The position numbers and the translations under genes were made by a program. Positions 24,781-35,510 of a DNA stretch of 64,000 nucleotides are shown piece after piece. This stretch comes from Prosapia bicincta (Eukaryota; Arthropoda; Insecta; Hemiptera; Cercopidae). The DNA is taken from contig JBAIZL010000001.1 in NCBI GenBank assembly GCA_036971475.1, forward strand, positions 282,885,925 to 282,949,924, written 5' to 3'. Numbering within the stretch: position 1 is the first letter of the stretch; each line of letters starts with the position of its first letter. The notes under the pieces were generated by a model. It saw only the letters and a program-made list of their open reading frames with translations. It did not search any database and was not told the DNA's origin.

Positions 24781-25840
24781 ATTAAGGCGATGATAACAAC
24801 TTATGGTATTTCGCCTGGGAAAAAAATCACAAAGGGTAGGTTTGAAAGGAAGCTGTTTTCTCAAGGTCAATAAATTAAACCCTGATCTAGAGTCCGTTAA
24901 CCGTTAAGATTATTTTAGCAATGGAAGGAAGGAAAGCCAATATGAATTATAAAGATATTTTGCTATAACTGTGCAATATTTTTTTATGGTTGTAGGTAAG
25001 TTAAATATTATTATTTCAGCATCTTAACGAATATTAAAAGTTTATAGAAAATTACAAAAGTAAAAAATAATCAGATAGAACCTCTTTACTACGAAATAGC
25101 TTCGAAAAAAAACTGTAGTAATAATGACTTTAGCCTCGAGGATTACTGAGTAAAGAAACGATGAAGATGCTAGTAATACACCGTTGCATAAAAATGATAA
25201 ATTAATCTTGTTTATGTTAAAACGTATTTTCATTAAATTTTACATTATTTTTCTTTGGCAAGTTTACAATACTGAGAAGATATCATTACCGGAGTAAAAG
25301 AGCTATCCCAAACTTACGTACTTCAGGAATGTTGATCCGGAACCTGTATATGGTTCAGTGGACGGATTTCTTCAGTTCCTAAACATAATCCCGAATAAAT
25401 GGACTCTACACTCCGAAGTGGACACCAGAAACCGGCCCCGGTACCGAATACAACGTACTCGGCATGGTTTATCGAACTTGTCATCTACCGAATCTAGAAG
25501 GCGGTGGAAAGTTTGCATAATGTTATCAACAATTTGCATTGAAATATGACCAAGTAGGCGGCGGGCGTGCTGGCTGTGTTTTGTGCTCTGTAGACCCGAA
25601 GATTCAGTACAGAATTTAGTCTAAAACTCTATTGTTGAAAGTATTATTTATGTAATGCAACCGACTATGGTGTGATTACAAATATAATTGTTTCGATGGT
25701 AAATAATCATAGAGGCATCTGAGATACTTGTTATTAATCTGTTGTTAAGTCTCGTATGTTTATCTGTGACGATAGATTGAACAAGTAAAAAGTTTCTCTC
25801 TTCAAAGAAGTCATTAAGAAGGGCTATTTTTGAAGTTTTT
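24781..25840. other. Unassigned, no gene recognised
   Basis: 25340-25620 is relatively GC-rich and holds a 63-codon plus frame (25358-25549). It has no recognisable domain. Confidence 0.35.
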
Positions 25841-25844
25841 GTTA

Positions 25845-26010
25845 GGTTATGTCAGTGCTATACAATATAGAGTTAAAAATATCTCCGTAGTGAGAAATAT
25901 GAACTTGTCAGATTTATCTTAAATTGAGTGATTTTATATGATCTCATAGAACAGCTGATTATATGTTGTAGGTTATGTTTTACAACAGCTCCTTAACACT
26001 TAGGTTATGT
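25845..26010. repeat. Dispersed AACATAACCT/CAGCTG family, inverted orientation
   Basis: TTAGGTTATGTCAG, GAACAGCTGATTA, GTAGGTTATGTTTTACAACA and TTAGGTTATGTTAC occur in succession, complementing the words at 22881-23110. Confidence 0.4.
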
Positions 26011-27228
26011 TACTGTATTTATTGTACATTAAGATGTTACGATTCGATTATTGTATCGGTTTATAAAAGATAATAATCAGTTAATTCTATTTCAATAAAC
26101 CTTTTTTTAATTAAATTTTTAAAATTCTTAGGTGCGTTTGTCAACTTTAAAAATACGAATTTCAATTGAATTCGTTGAATTAAATTTTTATTTTGGTAAC
26201 AGTTTGAACATATATACTTTAAAATTGTCTGTTAATTGCTTTATTTTGTTATCAACTAGATTTTATTAAAACATCTATTAACCACATCTCAATTCAAGCT
26301 CTGTCGGAAAAATCTACGACTACCATATGATTCAAATAATTTTTCTACTGCTATAAAATTATGTAGCTACAGACAATATAAAATCTTGTTTATAATAAAT
26401 GTATTATTTAAGCTAAAAAAATAAAACACCTGTATAACGCAATCGAACCTCTATCACCTCTATAACCTCTATCGAACACCTCTATAATAAAATACAAAGG
26501 AATCGTATAGATAGTTTTTCCGTCATCATCAGAACTTCTGTTATGTTTCCGATGTAATGTCGTCAACTCTTCTGTTCAAACTGTTCATGTTTTTAAAAAT
26601 TTCACTGAAATTGCGATTATACAATTATAATAATATTACCTCATATTTTTGCGTATAAATTTATTTTAAGATTAAGAAACATTTCACATCGTTTCATTTG
26701 AATTGAATAAAAATATATCCAACATGATGGAATAGTTCTCGCTTGTCATTATACTGTCGTAAGTTGTAATAGAAATGTAAATAATCATGATTTTAACAGT
26801 TTCAGACCCCAATAATGTAAGCTTATTTAAGACCACGGAATTCTTTGCTCTAAAAACTATTATATTACTTTCTTCAAGTATTTCCTTAAAAATATTGCTA
26901 TATTTCAACACTAAGTTCATTAACGTTTTATAAAGATCGAAATATTATAGATTCAGTCTGTTTCCCGGTATTTTAGGTTTGTCAGAGAAAAGAAAAAAAT
27001 ATACAGTAAACTATATGAAATGTTTTTCTACTAATGAGTGTCGCCCTTCATATCTAAGCTTTACTGTTTTTATATAGTTTCTGTTATTTGATTTACACTG
27101 TTAAAATTTCACTTTGAATATTTTCACTTAACTTAGCACGGATCCCTTCTTACTAGGATATCACTTGGTAATATACATAGGTTATATTTTTAAAGGTTCT
27201 GTTATATTTCATACACATACATAAATAC
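26011..27228. other. Unassigned AT-rich DNA
   Basis: A small duplication of CTCTATAACCTCTATCGAAC and relatives lies at 26445-26485. No gene recognised. Confidence 0.4.
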
Positions 27229-27292
27229 ATATATACACCCTTCATGGATGGAAAAACGGTTGTGTAATAATGCTTAATAACTATTTCTCATT

Positions 27293-27298
<6 letters not shown>

Positions 27299-27346
<48 letters not shown>
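27299..27346 (+). repeat. TA microsatellite
   Basis: An uninterrupted TA run. Its left flank (CCTTCATGGATGGAAAAA near 27239) also occurs left of the TA run at 41590. Confidence 0.95.
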
Positions 27347-27347
<1 letters not shown>

Positions 27348-27356
27348 CTTTCATTT

Positions 27357-27545
27357 CACTTTAATGTTCCTGAACTAGGTATATTTGCGAGTCGACTTTC
27401 GAGAACTATTAATTACGAGTTCTCATTTTCAAGCTTATTCTGAATCTCAAAATAAGTTTGAAAATTAGATCATATTATTAATAGTTCTCGAAAGTCGACT
27501 CGCAAATATACTTAGTAAGGTTCTTGTTTAAGTACATTAAAGTGT
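27357..27545. repeat. Near-perfect 189 bp palindrome
   Basis: Arms 27357-27414 and 27477-27545 are inverted copies (outer words CACTTTAATG and CATTAAAGTG, inner TTTGCGAGTCGACTTTCGAG). Even the centre pairs (TTTTCAAGCTTATT with AATAAGTTTGAAAA). The right arm and its flank recur as one diverged copy at 49708-49790. The structure looks like a fold-back transposable element, lying between two TA runs. Confidence 0.75.
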
Positions 27546-27581
27546 AAGTGATAAGTGAATACAAAAAAACAGTGTGGCAAA

Positions 27582-27603
27582 GTTATATATATATATATAT
27601 ATA
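27582..27603 (+). repeat. TA run, left flank of Tigger
   Basis: The TA tract is interrupted by the transposon and continues at 28510-28565. Confidence 0.9.
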
Positions 27604-28506
27604 CAGTAAACTCCCGATTATCCGTGGAATAGGGTGGCCCGGCAACGCCGGATAACGAATTCCCCGGACAATCCGCTATGAACAAAGAATATGCAAAACG
27701 ATCGATAATCGATTATTATACCATAATTTACACAGTTAATCACCCCGGTTAATGCAATTCACAAATAATCTTCAGAGGACAAAATAAATACAGAAAATAA
27801 TTTAAAATGTCGATGTATTTGACGGATTATAACTTGTACATTTATATGTCTAACTATTTACAATACGTACATAAGTATATGTCAAAAGTGAGTATGTATG
27901 TACATTTTCCTTTACATGTATGTATGTGCAATTTCCTTTACATATAATACTTTCACTTTTTAACAAAAAAAATCTGTCACTTTCGTTTATTTTTTTGTGA
28001 GCATTGATTTAGCTTTAATGTGCGATCTAAGTTTCTTGAGAACCATTTTGTCGCACAGTGTCTACTTGTGCCACGTGTGTCACAAAGTCATAAAGATCGA
28101 TAATGTATATGACAGACATAGATAATGCATATGTCACGTCCTAGACTATTTATAGCCGAGATTAGCTGACATTTGTTTACAATCTTATGATACACATTAG
28201 GTTTTCGGGCGTCCAAGCACTTTTTCATTGTCTTTTGTATACAGTAGTCTGCTCGCCCCTTTTATTTCGCTGGCCCGCGTCGGGATGCGTCCCTTTCAAT
28301 GTAAAAATTAGTACGTACATATTTACATATCTATTCCCTTCATCTTAATTTCTTTTAAGCCTTATATGTATTTACGTCGTAATTCACCGTTTGGAAATTT
28401 AAACAAATGAATCTGATTGGAATAAAAATTTTATATTTGTAAAACAATGGGAGACCCCGGATAATCCGCAAACCGTTTAATCCGTCCGTGGATAATCGGG
28501 AGTTTA

Positions 28507-28509
<3 letters not shown>
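27604..28509. mobile_element. pogo/Tigger element, 906 bp, non-autonomous
   Basis: Terminal inverted repeats CAGTAAACTCCCGATTATCC at both ends (3' copy ends GGATAATCGGGAGTTTACTG at 28509), continuing imperfectly inward (CCGGATAA and CCCCGGATAATCCGC). TA lies on both sides (27602-27603 and 28510-28511), the target duplication of Tc1/mariner/pogo elements. The terminal sequence with TATCCG-like words is typical of Tigger. No transposase domain was recognised in the interior, so it is probably a deletion derivative. The insertion site was inside a TA microsatellite. Confidence 0.85.

Positions 28510-28565
<56 letters not shown>
28510..28565 (+). repeat. TA microsatellite, right flank of Tigger
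   Basis: About 28 TA units. Tyr-Ile frames across it on both strands are artefacts. Confidence 0.95.
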
Positions 28566-28566
<1 letters not shown>

Positions 28567-29854
28567 CATATTTGAGAAGATTTCCATTTATCAACTCTCG
28601 ATCGGATTATTCAGGTAGTAACTACACGTTACACATTATTGAATTCAAATTGCTCTTGCCAACCCTCTTATAAAATCTATTTTTTTAATTCGAAATCTTG
28701 TTTTAGAGAAGATTAAATTAAAATAATATTCAAAACAGGTCTTGGAAACATGTTTGCCTTTATAACTTACATTCTGTTGTTTTTATTTTTGCTTTTAATA
28801 ATTTGTTTTAGAATTATTTATCAAACATCAAATTCGTGTAAATTTTTATTAATCAATTGTAACAATAAACCAGATGAAGTTAAAGGTCTGTTTTATGCCT
28901 GCAGTACTTTATTTAATTGATAATACACTGTATTGTATACCTATTGAAACATTTACCGTCTGAACAAGTGAACTTAATATTCTAGACACTTTTTGTTGCC
29001 AATATATTGTTGTTAAGAGTCTTTTCTAATAATTCAATTACTTTGAAATTAAACTAAGAAAAACTATTAGAAGTGACGAAAAAATAACATTGAAAATAAA
29101 TTTCAACTACATTTTTCCCGACTGTGACGAATTTTGTGATGCAAACACGTTGCTAGAACATATCGATAGTTGCAATGTCATCTCAAATACGAACTGATTT
29201 GATTAAACAGGTGTTAATAATTGCATGTATAAACTCAGATTGCATTTCTCAAAGTTCAACGTCCTCAGCCGAGATCTCGCTAAAGTATTATTATATTGCA
29301 CTACTTTTATGTCCTAGCCTTTGTATTTCTTTCAGTGTTTTATTCATTTCGTCAAATACTCGATTTTACCTTTTAGTTGCTCATCTAGTTCTAGGTTTTA
29401 AAGCCCAGACCCCCAGACCTAAATGAGCACTAGGGTAAACTTATGGCTCATTTTCAAGCGAAGAATAAGGAAGCAACTTAAGCAAAGTAACTTCATTTTC
29501 CAGCAAGGTAATTTAAGGAAGATTTTTTCGTTCAAAGGGAAAATTTGTAACACGCATTACGTGTGCTTCTGTCTAGAAAACAGGTGGTATGTAGACTTAT
29601 AAGCATGTGCTCAAGGTTCTGTTTTGTCAAGATCTATAAAAAAATTAGACTGTAAAGTTCTGCGGTTAATCAATTTCATTAAAATGTGTTTTTAAATGTT
29701 TTTTTTTTAGAACTGGTCCTATTTTTATAATATAAATTTGTTTAAGCTATTGTAGCACATTTTATCATTCCGAAATAAAACTTTAGAGATGTGATACATT
29801 TCTGATAATATTTTTGCCATATTTCAGAAGATAATAATTGTCCATAGTGTCTAT
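28566..29854. other. Unassigned AT-rich DNA
   Basis: No gene recognised; the 83-codon frame at 29175-29426 has no known relative that I can name. Confidence 0.4.
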
Positions 29855-29890
29855 AGACATAGTGTCATAAATGTCTATAGTGTGTTTATA

Positions 29891-30127
29891 CAGATGTGTT
29901 TTATACTGTGTTACTTAGTGCGTTTTTACAGATGTGTTTTATATTGTGTTACTTAGAGATGTATATAGTGCGTTTTTACAGATGTGTTTTATACTGTGTT
30001 ACTTACAGATGTCTATAGTGCGTTTTTACAGATGTGTTTTATACTGTGTTACTTACAGATGTCTATAGTGCGTTTTTACAGATGTGTTTTATACTGTGTT
30101 ACTTACAGATGTCTATAGTGCGTTTTT
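29891..30127 (+). repeat. Tandem repeat, 50 bp unit
   Basis: CAGATGTGTTTTATACTGTG starts units at 29891, 29929, 29979, 30029 and 30079. The first spacing is 38 bp and the rest exactly 50 bp. Each full unit also contains ACAGATGTCTATAGTGCG. The last three copies are nearly identical. Confidence 0.9.
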
Positions 30128-30959
30128 AATTTGAAGCTATAATCATATGCTTGAAAATTGGTAGTCGTTAATTTTTTAACAATAGGTTGAGCACCTTTAC
30201 TGCGTCGTGTTAATATTACTGCACAACATTTTAGAACAGATGTACAGCCAACTTACGACAATGATAAAATGTATTTTGTTCATTTATTTAGTACTAACTT
30301 AAAGTGACGTCACTCAATCTCAGTTACAGAAATCGCTGCTTGTTTTTTTCCTAGAAAGTCTGTACAAAGTGATTATTTCTTGAAGATCCAGCGTGAGATC
30401 CTACTGGACAAACTGGAGTGACAACTAACATAAGAATTATTATATTCAGGAAACCAGCTGATTAGCGCCAGAAGAGATGGACGTTAAATAAATCAAAACA
30501 GCACGTCAAGAAACGATGCCATGAATGATAGCTTGCCTTGTGACAGGAACTTGTATAGTGGTACGGAGACGGTGTTTATCGGATATTCTTGAATACCGAA
30601 TCAAATGTTGAGTGAATTGTTGATTGACATGTGTATAGGTAACTTTAATTTATCAATACGACAGGATGAATAGTTTGGGAAATTTGATTTTAGATCTAAT
30701 TTAATTAAAATAGCTACTTAATATTTCCCCTTAATATTCGTATTTCTCCTTCGTATTTCCCCTTAATATTTATTATTTTACTGATCGTAGTAAAATCCCA
30801 ATTAACAAAAAGTAAAAGATTTTTTGTCCTGAACTCTTATTCTTTCCACCTATTATAGTCTCATAAACAAACATTTGTCAGTAGGACTGACCTAAGGAAC
30901 TGAGTACTTCATTAGAAGAATTATTTAATAGAGATTTTAATGGAGTCTATTTAACGTAC
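30128..30959. other. Unassigned, no gene recognised
   Basis: Mixed to AT-rich DNA; nothing recognised. Confidence 0.4.
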
Positions 30960-30967
30960 TTGATAAT

Positions 30968-31831
30968 TAGCGATGGGCCGATTCCGATTCTCGATTCCAG
31001 GAATCGTCGATTCTAGGTGGTATCGAGGTATCGTCGATACTCGATTCTTCATCCATAAAAGTGTCGATTCTGATTCCTATTTTATTAACTATTAAAATAT
31101 GTGTATGGAGTAATTTATTGGAAAAATAATTAACTACCAAATATGTCTTATTTATTTATTAGTTGCTTTGAATGAATTAAACGATTAAAGCAAATACCGA
31201 TTTGAGATAACGAAAATATTATTATTTATGAAGCAACAACAAAGAAGATCGTAACCAATCCTGGTCGTTTGTCATCGCTCGTCTCTCTATCTCTCTCTTA
31301 CTAGAGTGGGTTCGATACACAATCTCTTTTTTTCTCTCTCTTGCTCTCTATCTCTCCCCCCCCCCCCCGTGTCGCTGCCACTGATTCAGGGGCATATTAA
31401 AAACTACCCTATTTCTATTATTTTTTTAAATCTTTATGTTGTTCGTTTGTTTTTAATTTTTGTTTTGTTTTGAGAGACAATGTAAATAGGCTTAGGTATT
31501 TTTTTCAAACTTTGTAAAATAGTGTAAAGTTTACATTTTTAACTTTATAATAAGTCATTACTTTAATCTGATATGTTTTTATGCTATTAAAAATTCCTAT
31601 TGATAAATTAAGGTTGAAAGTTTTGTGTAGCCTATTACATTAAAACAGAGCTTTTGAATGGTTTTGCCGTATGACCAAGATGTTAACTAAATTAATTATT
31701 AGAGAACTAGCATGTAAGCTAATATAACTTGAAAGAATCGAGAATCGACTAAAGAATCGAGAATCGAAAGGAAAATTTTAGAATCGAAATCGGAATCGGA
31801 ATCGAAAATTTTAGGAATCGACCCATCTCTA
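30968..31831. mobile_element. Non-autonomous hAT element, about 864 bp
   Basis: The ends are inverted: TAGCGATGGGCCGATTCC on the left and GGAATCGACCCATCTCTA on the right. Candidate 8 bp target duplications are TTGATAAT (30960-30967) and ATGATAAT (31833-31840), one mismatch. Both subterminal zones repeat GAATCGA or TCGATTC many times (31000-31080 and 31735-31820), typical of hAT transposase binding regions. The interior holds a CT-rich stretch and a C run (31280-31368) and no transposase. The exact 3' base is uncertain by one. Confidence 0.75.
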
Positions 31832-33949
31832 TATGATAATAAAATAATATAGATAATAGATAGTATTTTTATATGTTGACAAATGTACTGAATAAAAATT
31901 TTATTTGAGTTAAATCAGTTCTTAAAAGGTGTCACGCGCGCCTGAGAAAATTTTTATACAAAAAATGAAATACAAATATATAATTAATTATCATTATATT
32001 TAGTGAACGATAATACGAGATATCGAAATATAAATAAATTTATATATTTATTTACTGGTGAAAAATATATGTAATATTAACATTTTAACTTAATACTGAA
32101 ACATAACCTATTAGTTAAAAAAGCTGTTATACAACATAAACTATAACATAAAATCAGCTCTTTTATAAAATAATAAGGCTAACACTAAATTTAGGTTAAA
32201 TTATGGAGATGTCACTTGCCGTATGTGCCGATATTTCTGCAGTACAAAAGAGTCATGCCCAGCCAAAAGTATTAACTTTTAAATGGAATTAAATGCAGAT
32301 AAAATTATTTCTAGAGTTCAAGTGTGTTTAAAATTTGAATTTGGATCTAATAGGTATTACGAAATTCTAACTATTTCTTCTTATGTTGAAATTTATTACA
32401 ATTTTCAGAACTACAATGAATTCTGTTTTAAAACAATATAATAATAATACGTCTTCGATTGTTGAATTAAAATCGAAATAGGTTTCGACTGTATTATTGT
32501 TCAAAATATTTGTAACATTGTATTTTTTCAAAATCGGTGCTTTCAAGAGCAGATTAGTTAATAAGAAGAAACAAGAAAATATTGTGTAAAGATTTTGTGA
32601 AAGGATGTTTTCTTCTCTTTAAGAACTGAAGAAACACTCATTCTCCTACACACTGACACTTTTTATTCGTTCCTACATATTCAGGAGAAATAATAAACAA
32701 GTAATATAAACACAAATTTAATCAATTCAATTTCAACTTAAGTGAAATAAAGTTATATTTTAGTTCCTTTTTACTAAATAATCACAATTAAAACATAAAG
32801 TGAAATAACCTATGCGTTGAAACAGATGTTCTACCATATAACATAAAACAAGTGTCCTCCACTACAAGATTTTAAAAAATGAATTGAAAGTTTGAACAAA
32901 ATACACACACACACACACACACAAGGAGAAAGTTAACTAATAGAAGAAATTGAAAATAAAACTAACAAGGTTTAAAAAGGGAAATATTGAGGTTACTTTA
33001 AAACTCTATAAGCTTCTAATGTCAACAATTCAACTGTTTTAACACGAGGGATCAAATCTGAACTTTGTCAAATAACTCAAAACACCAGGTGGAAAAGAAC
33101 AGCAATACGAGGGTGCAAAAGTCAGGGACCAATTTCAGTTGAAGTCATTAATTAAAGCTTGTTCACAAAACATGATTCTGTTTACAGAAATGTTTACGAT
33201 AATTTATTGCAAGTCTTATAAATAGTAACATGATAGTTCTCCTATTTGCCGGTAATAGTAATTTCCCGATATTGAATTAGGAAGGGCTAAGAAAATGACA
33301 TACATATAAATTTAATTGGGGTAAAATTATAGACACCCTTAGGGGAAAGAATAATAGATGAGGTACTGAAAGGTTTTCTAGATTTTGTTTAAAAATATTA
33401 TAAGTTACCTAGTGAGCCAGAAGCAGACAACGGATTAAAGTGTAACAACCTATCCAAGCATAAAATAATTCAACTTGCTGAAATATGTATTGTATATAAT
33501 AACACCTGGTAGAAAGAGTTTTACAATATGGACGAAGCTTGACAATACATTCGTTACTCTCATTCCCTATGTATCCTATAATATAAAATGTTCAAATTTA
33601 TTAGTTTTTAAATTTTACTATTAAATTTTATTAAATAGGTTATAGCAAATAACGTAATTAATAATTATAGTCGAAGTCCTTTAAAATCAACTTCATATGT
33701 TTACCCTAACCTATGAAATTATGTAATTTATTTTAGACATAGCTGTATCTTGACTGTTTAATTTACTCTTACAGAACAAAAAGTAACTTCATGTAATAAA
33801 TACAGCTGTTTTATGAAATCACAAGTCATCATGCAATTGAATCTTATATAGCGTACAATATTTTTGGATACATAGTAAATATCATTTAAACATAACCTCC
33901 AAATAACCACTAAGTGAATGGGAAAACAGTTTTAAGTGATAATGTACTG
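31832..33949. repeat. AT-rich DNA with dispersed AACATAACCT/CAGCTG copies
   Basis: Copies of the dispersed words occur near 32100-32165 (ACATAACCTATTAG, AAAGCTGTTATAC) and 33700-33900 (TACAGCTGTTTTATGAAA, AACATAACCTCC). An AC microsatellite occupies 32902-32923. No gene recognised. Confidence 0.4.
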
Positions 33950-35334
33950 CTATGTTTAGCAATCAGAAGTATTTGACACAAATGGTTCATTCCACGGAAG
34001 AAAGACTTACGATGTCACATTTCTACAATTTTACCGCCAAAAAAAATACTCACGCAAGTGTGCACGCGCTTGTGTGTTCTTGTACTTGTGCGTTTGACTT
34101 GAGAGCGATTCCAATGGAGAACAACGTGACGCGACGTTACGGCACACCTTCTCGTTCCATTAAACGTACATCGCGAGAGGATTAGCCACCACTTATTAAC
34201 TTATCGTCAAGTATTAGAGGAAGGTGGTATTGTTATGATAAATGCACCGTATGATAAGCAAAGCGAGATACAGAGAACAATACTGTTTGAAGAAAGTCTG
34301 TGTTTGCGGTTAGGAAGAAAACTATAAATGGACGAAGGAATCAATTTACAGCCGACTTACATCCATTAAAAATGTTATGTAGCTGAGAATAGCCACGTCT
34401 ATTGCCGAGTGCGGCACGTTAGGGGAAGCCAAAGGCTCTTACAATCACCAATCAGATGATCGCAACCGGTTTCAGTTTCACACGATCTTATCGGGGCATT
34501 TAATTGTCACGTGACACTACCGCACCGTCAAACGTCATTTTACCCTTCATTGTTGACGTTCTGAGAAGAAATCCCAGTTACTAATCGGTAAGAGGCTTAA
34601 ATTTGACAGATGGTTGGTTTGTTGTAAATACATCAGGCGCATATCTGATCCTGCAGAGAATTTGAACGAAAAAGGGACTTTAAGAATTTGCCATTATATA
34701 AATTCATCGTAGTTACAGTTACATAATGAAGCGGGCCCTATTTTGGCCTGAACAAACAAACGATTCCGTTTACTTAAGGTTTCGTAAAGTGGCTTGGTGA
34801 AGTAAATCTAGCATCTCAGTATAAAGAAGACATAAAAGAACAGTTAATAGCCTAGAAAATGAAATTGTAATTCATAAGTAGGAATTATGTATTAAGGATA
34901 ATTTAATTGAAAAAATTATCTGAATTCCGAAATGATATTAATTTATAAAATTTCCTTTTATATTACACGATTGTTGATTGAATGTCATTACTCGACAACT
35001 ACCGTCCAACTATATAACGACTAAATTCACTAAAACACTTGAACGTTTACATTTAAGTGCATTTTCTCCCTTTCTTAACATTAAAATACATTTATCTGTG
35101 GGCGCGTTTCGGAATAACTTCATTCCAAAAACTCTAAAAGTACCCTAAAGTTCGTAGTACTAATAAAGTTTTGAAAATGGAGTTATTCCGAAACGCTTTA
35201 ACAAGGAAAGATATTTTAATGTTAGGAAAGTTATAAAAATGTACTGAAGTCTATATTTATGTACAGTAGCTGGTGGAAAGATTAGTACATATTTCATTAA
35301 TCAACTTGAACGTGTATTAATTTGTTACACTTGT
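33950..35334. other. Unassigned; part less AT-rich (33950-34620)
   Basis: 34390-34600 contains CCAATCAGATGATCGCAACC, the palindrome GTCACGTGAC (E-box) and TTGACGTT, in an arrangement that could belong to a promoter or enhancer. The 77-codon frame at 33952-34185 has no recognised domain. A local inverted pair at about 35107 and 35180 (GCGTTTCGGAATAACT) is also present. Confidence 0.3.
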
Positions 35335-35510
35335 CTTTAGTAGCACTTACTTTTTGATTTATTGAGGGCGGCCGTTTTATGTATCTCTTTGTCAAGTCAG
35401 ACTAAAGTAACTACATTAATGGGACAAAGGCACTGTCTGTGACTATCGAATGCATCTCCTGAAACGGTCGTCCTCCATAACTCCAAAATTAAAATTAAGT
35501 GCTACTACAG
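35335..35510. mobile_element. Fold-back of Penelope-type termini, no ORF
   Basis: The left arm (35338-35400: TAGTAGCACTTAC ... GGGCGGCCGTTT ... CTTTGTCAA) and right arm (35422-35510: GGGACAAAGG ... CTGAAACGGTCGTCC ... AAGTGCTACTAC) are inverted copies. The same signature occurs at the 3' end of the GIY-YIG-bearing element at 46567-47380 and in the fold-back at 63582-63904, which ties this locus to Penelope-like elements. Confidence 0.65.

Noticed and set aside
28355..28673. Tyr-Ile repeat frames on both strands
   Set aside because: TA microsatellite translation.
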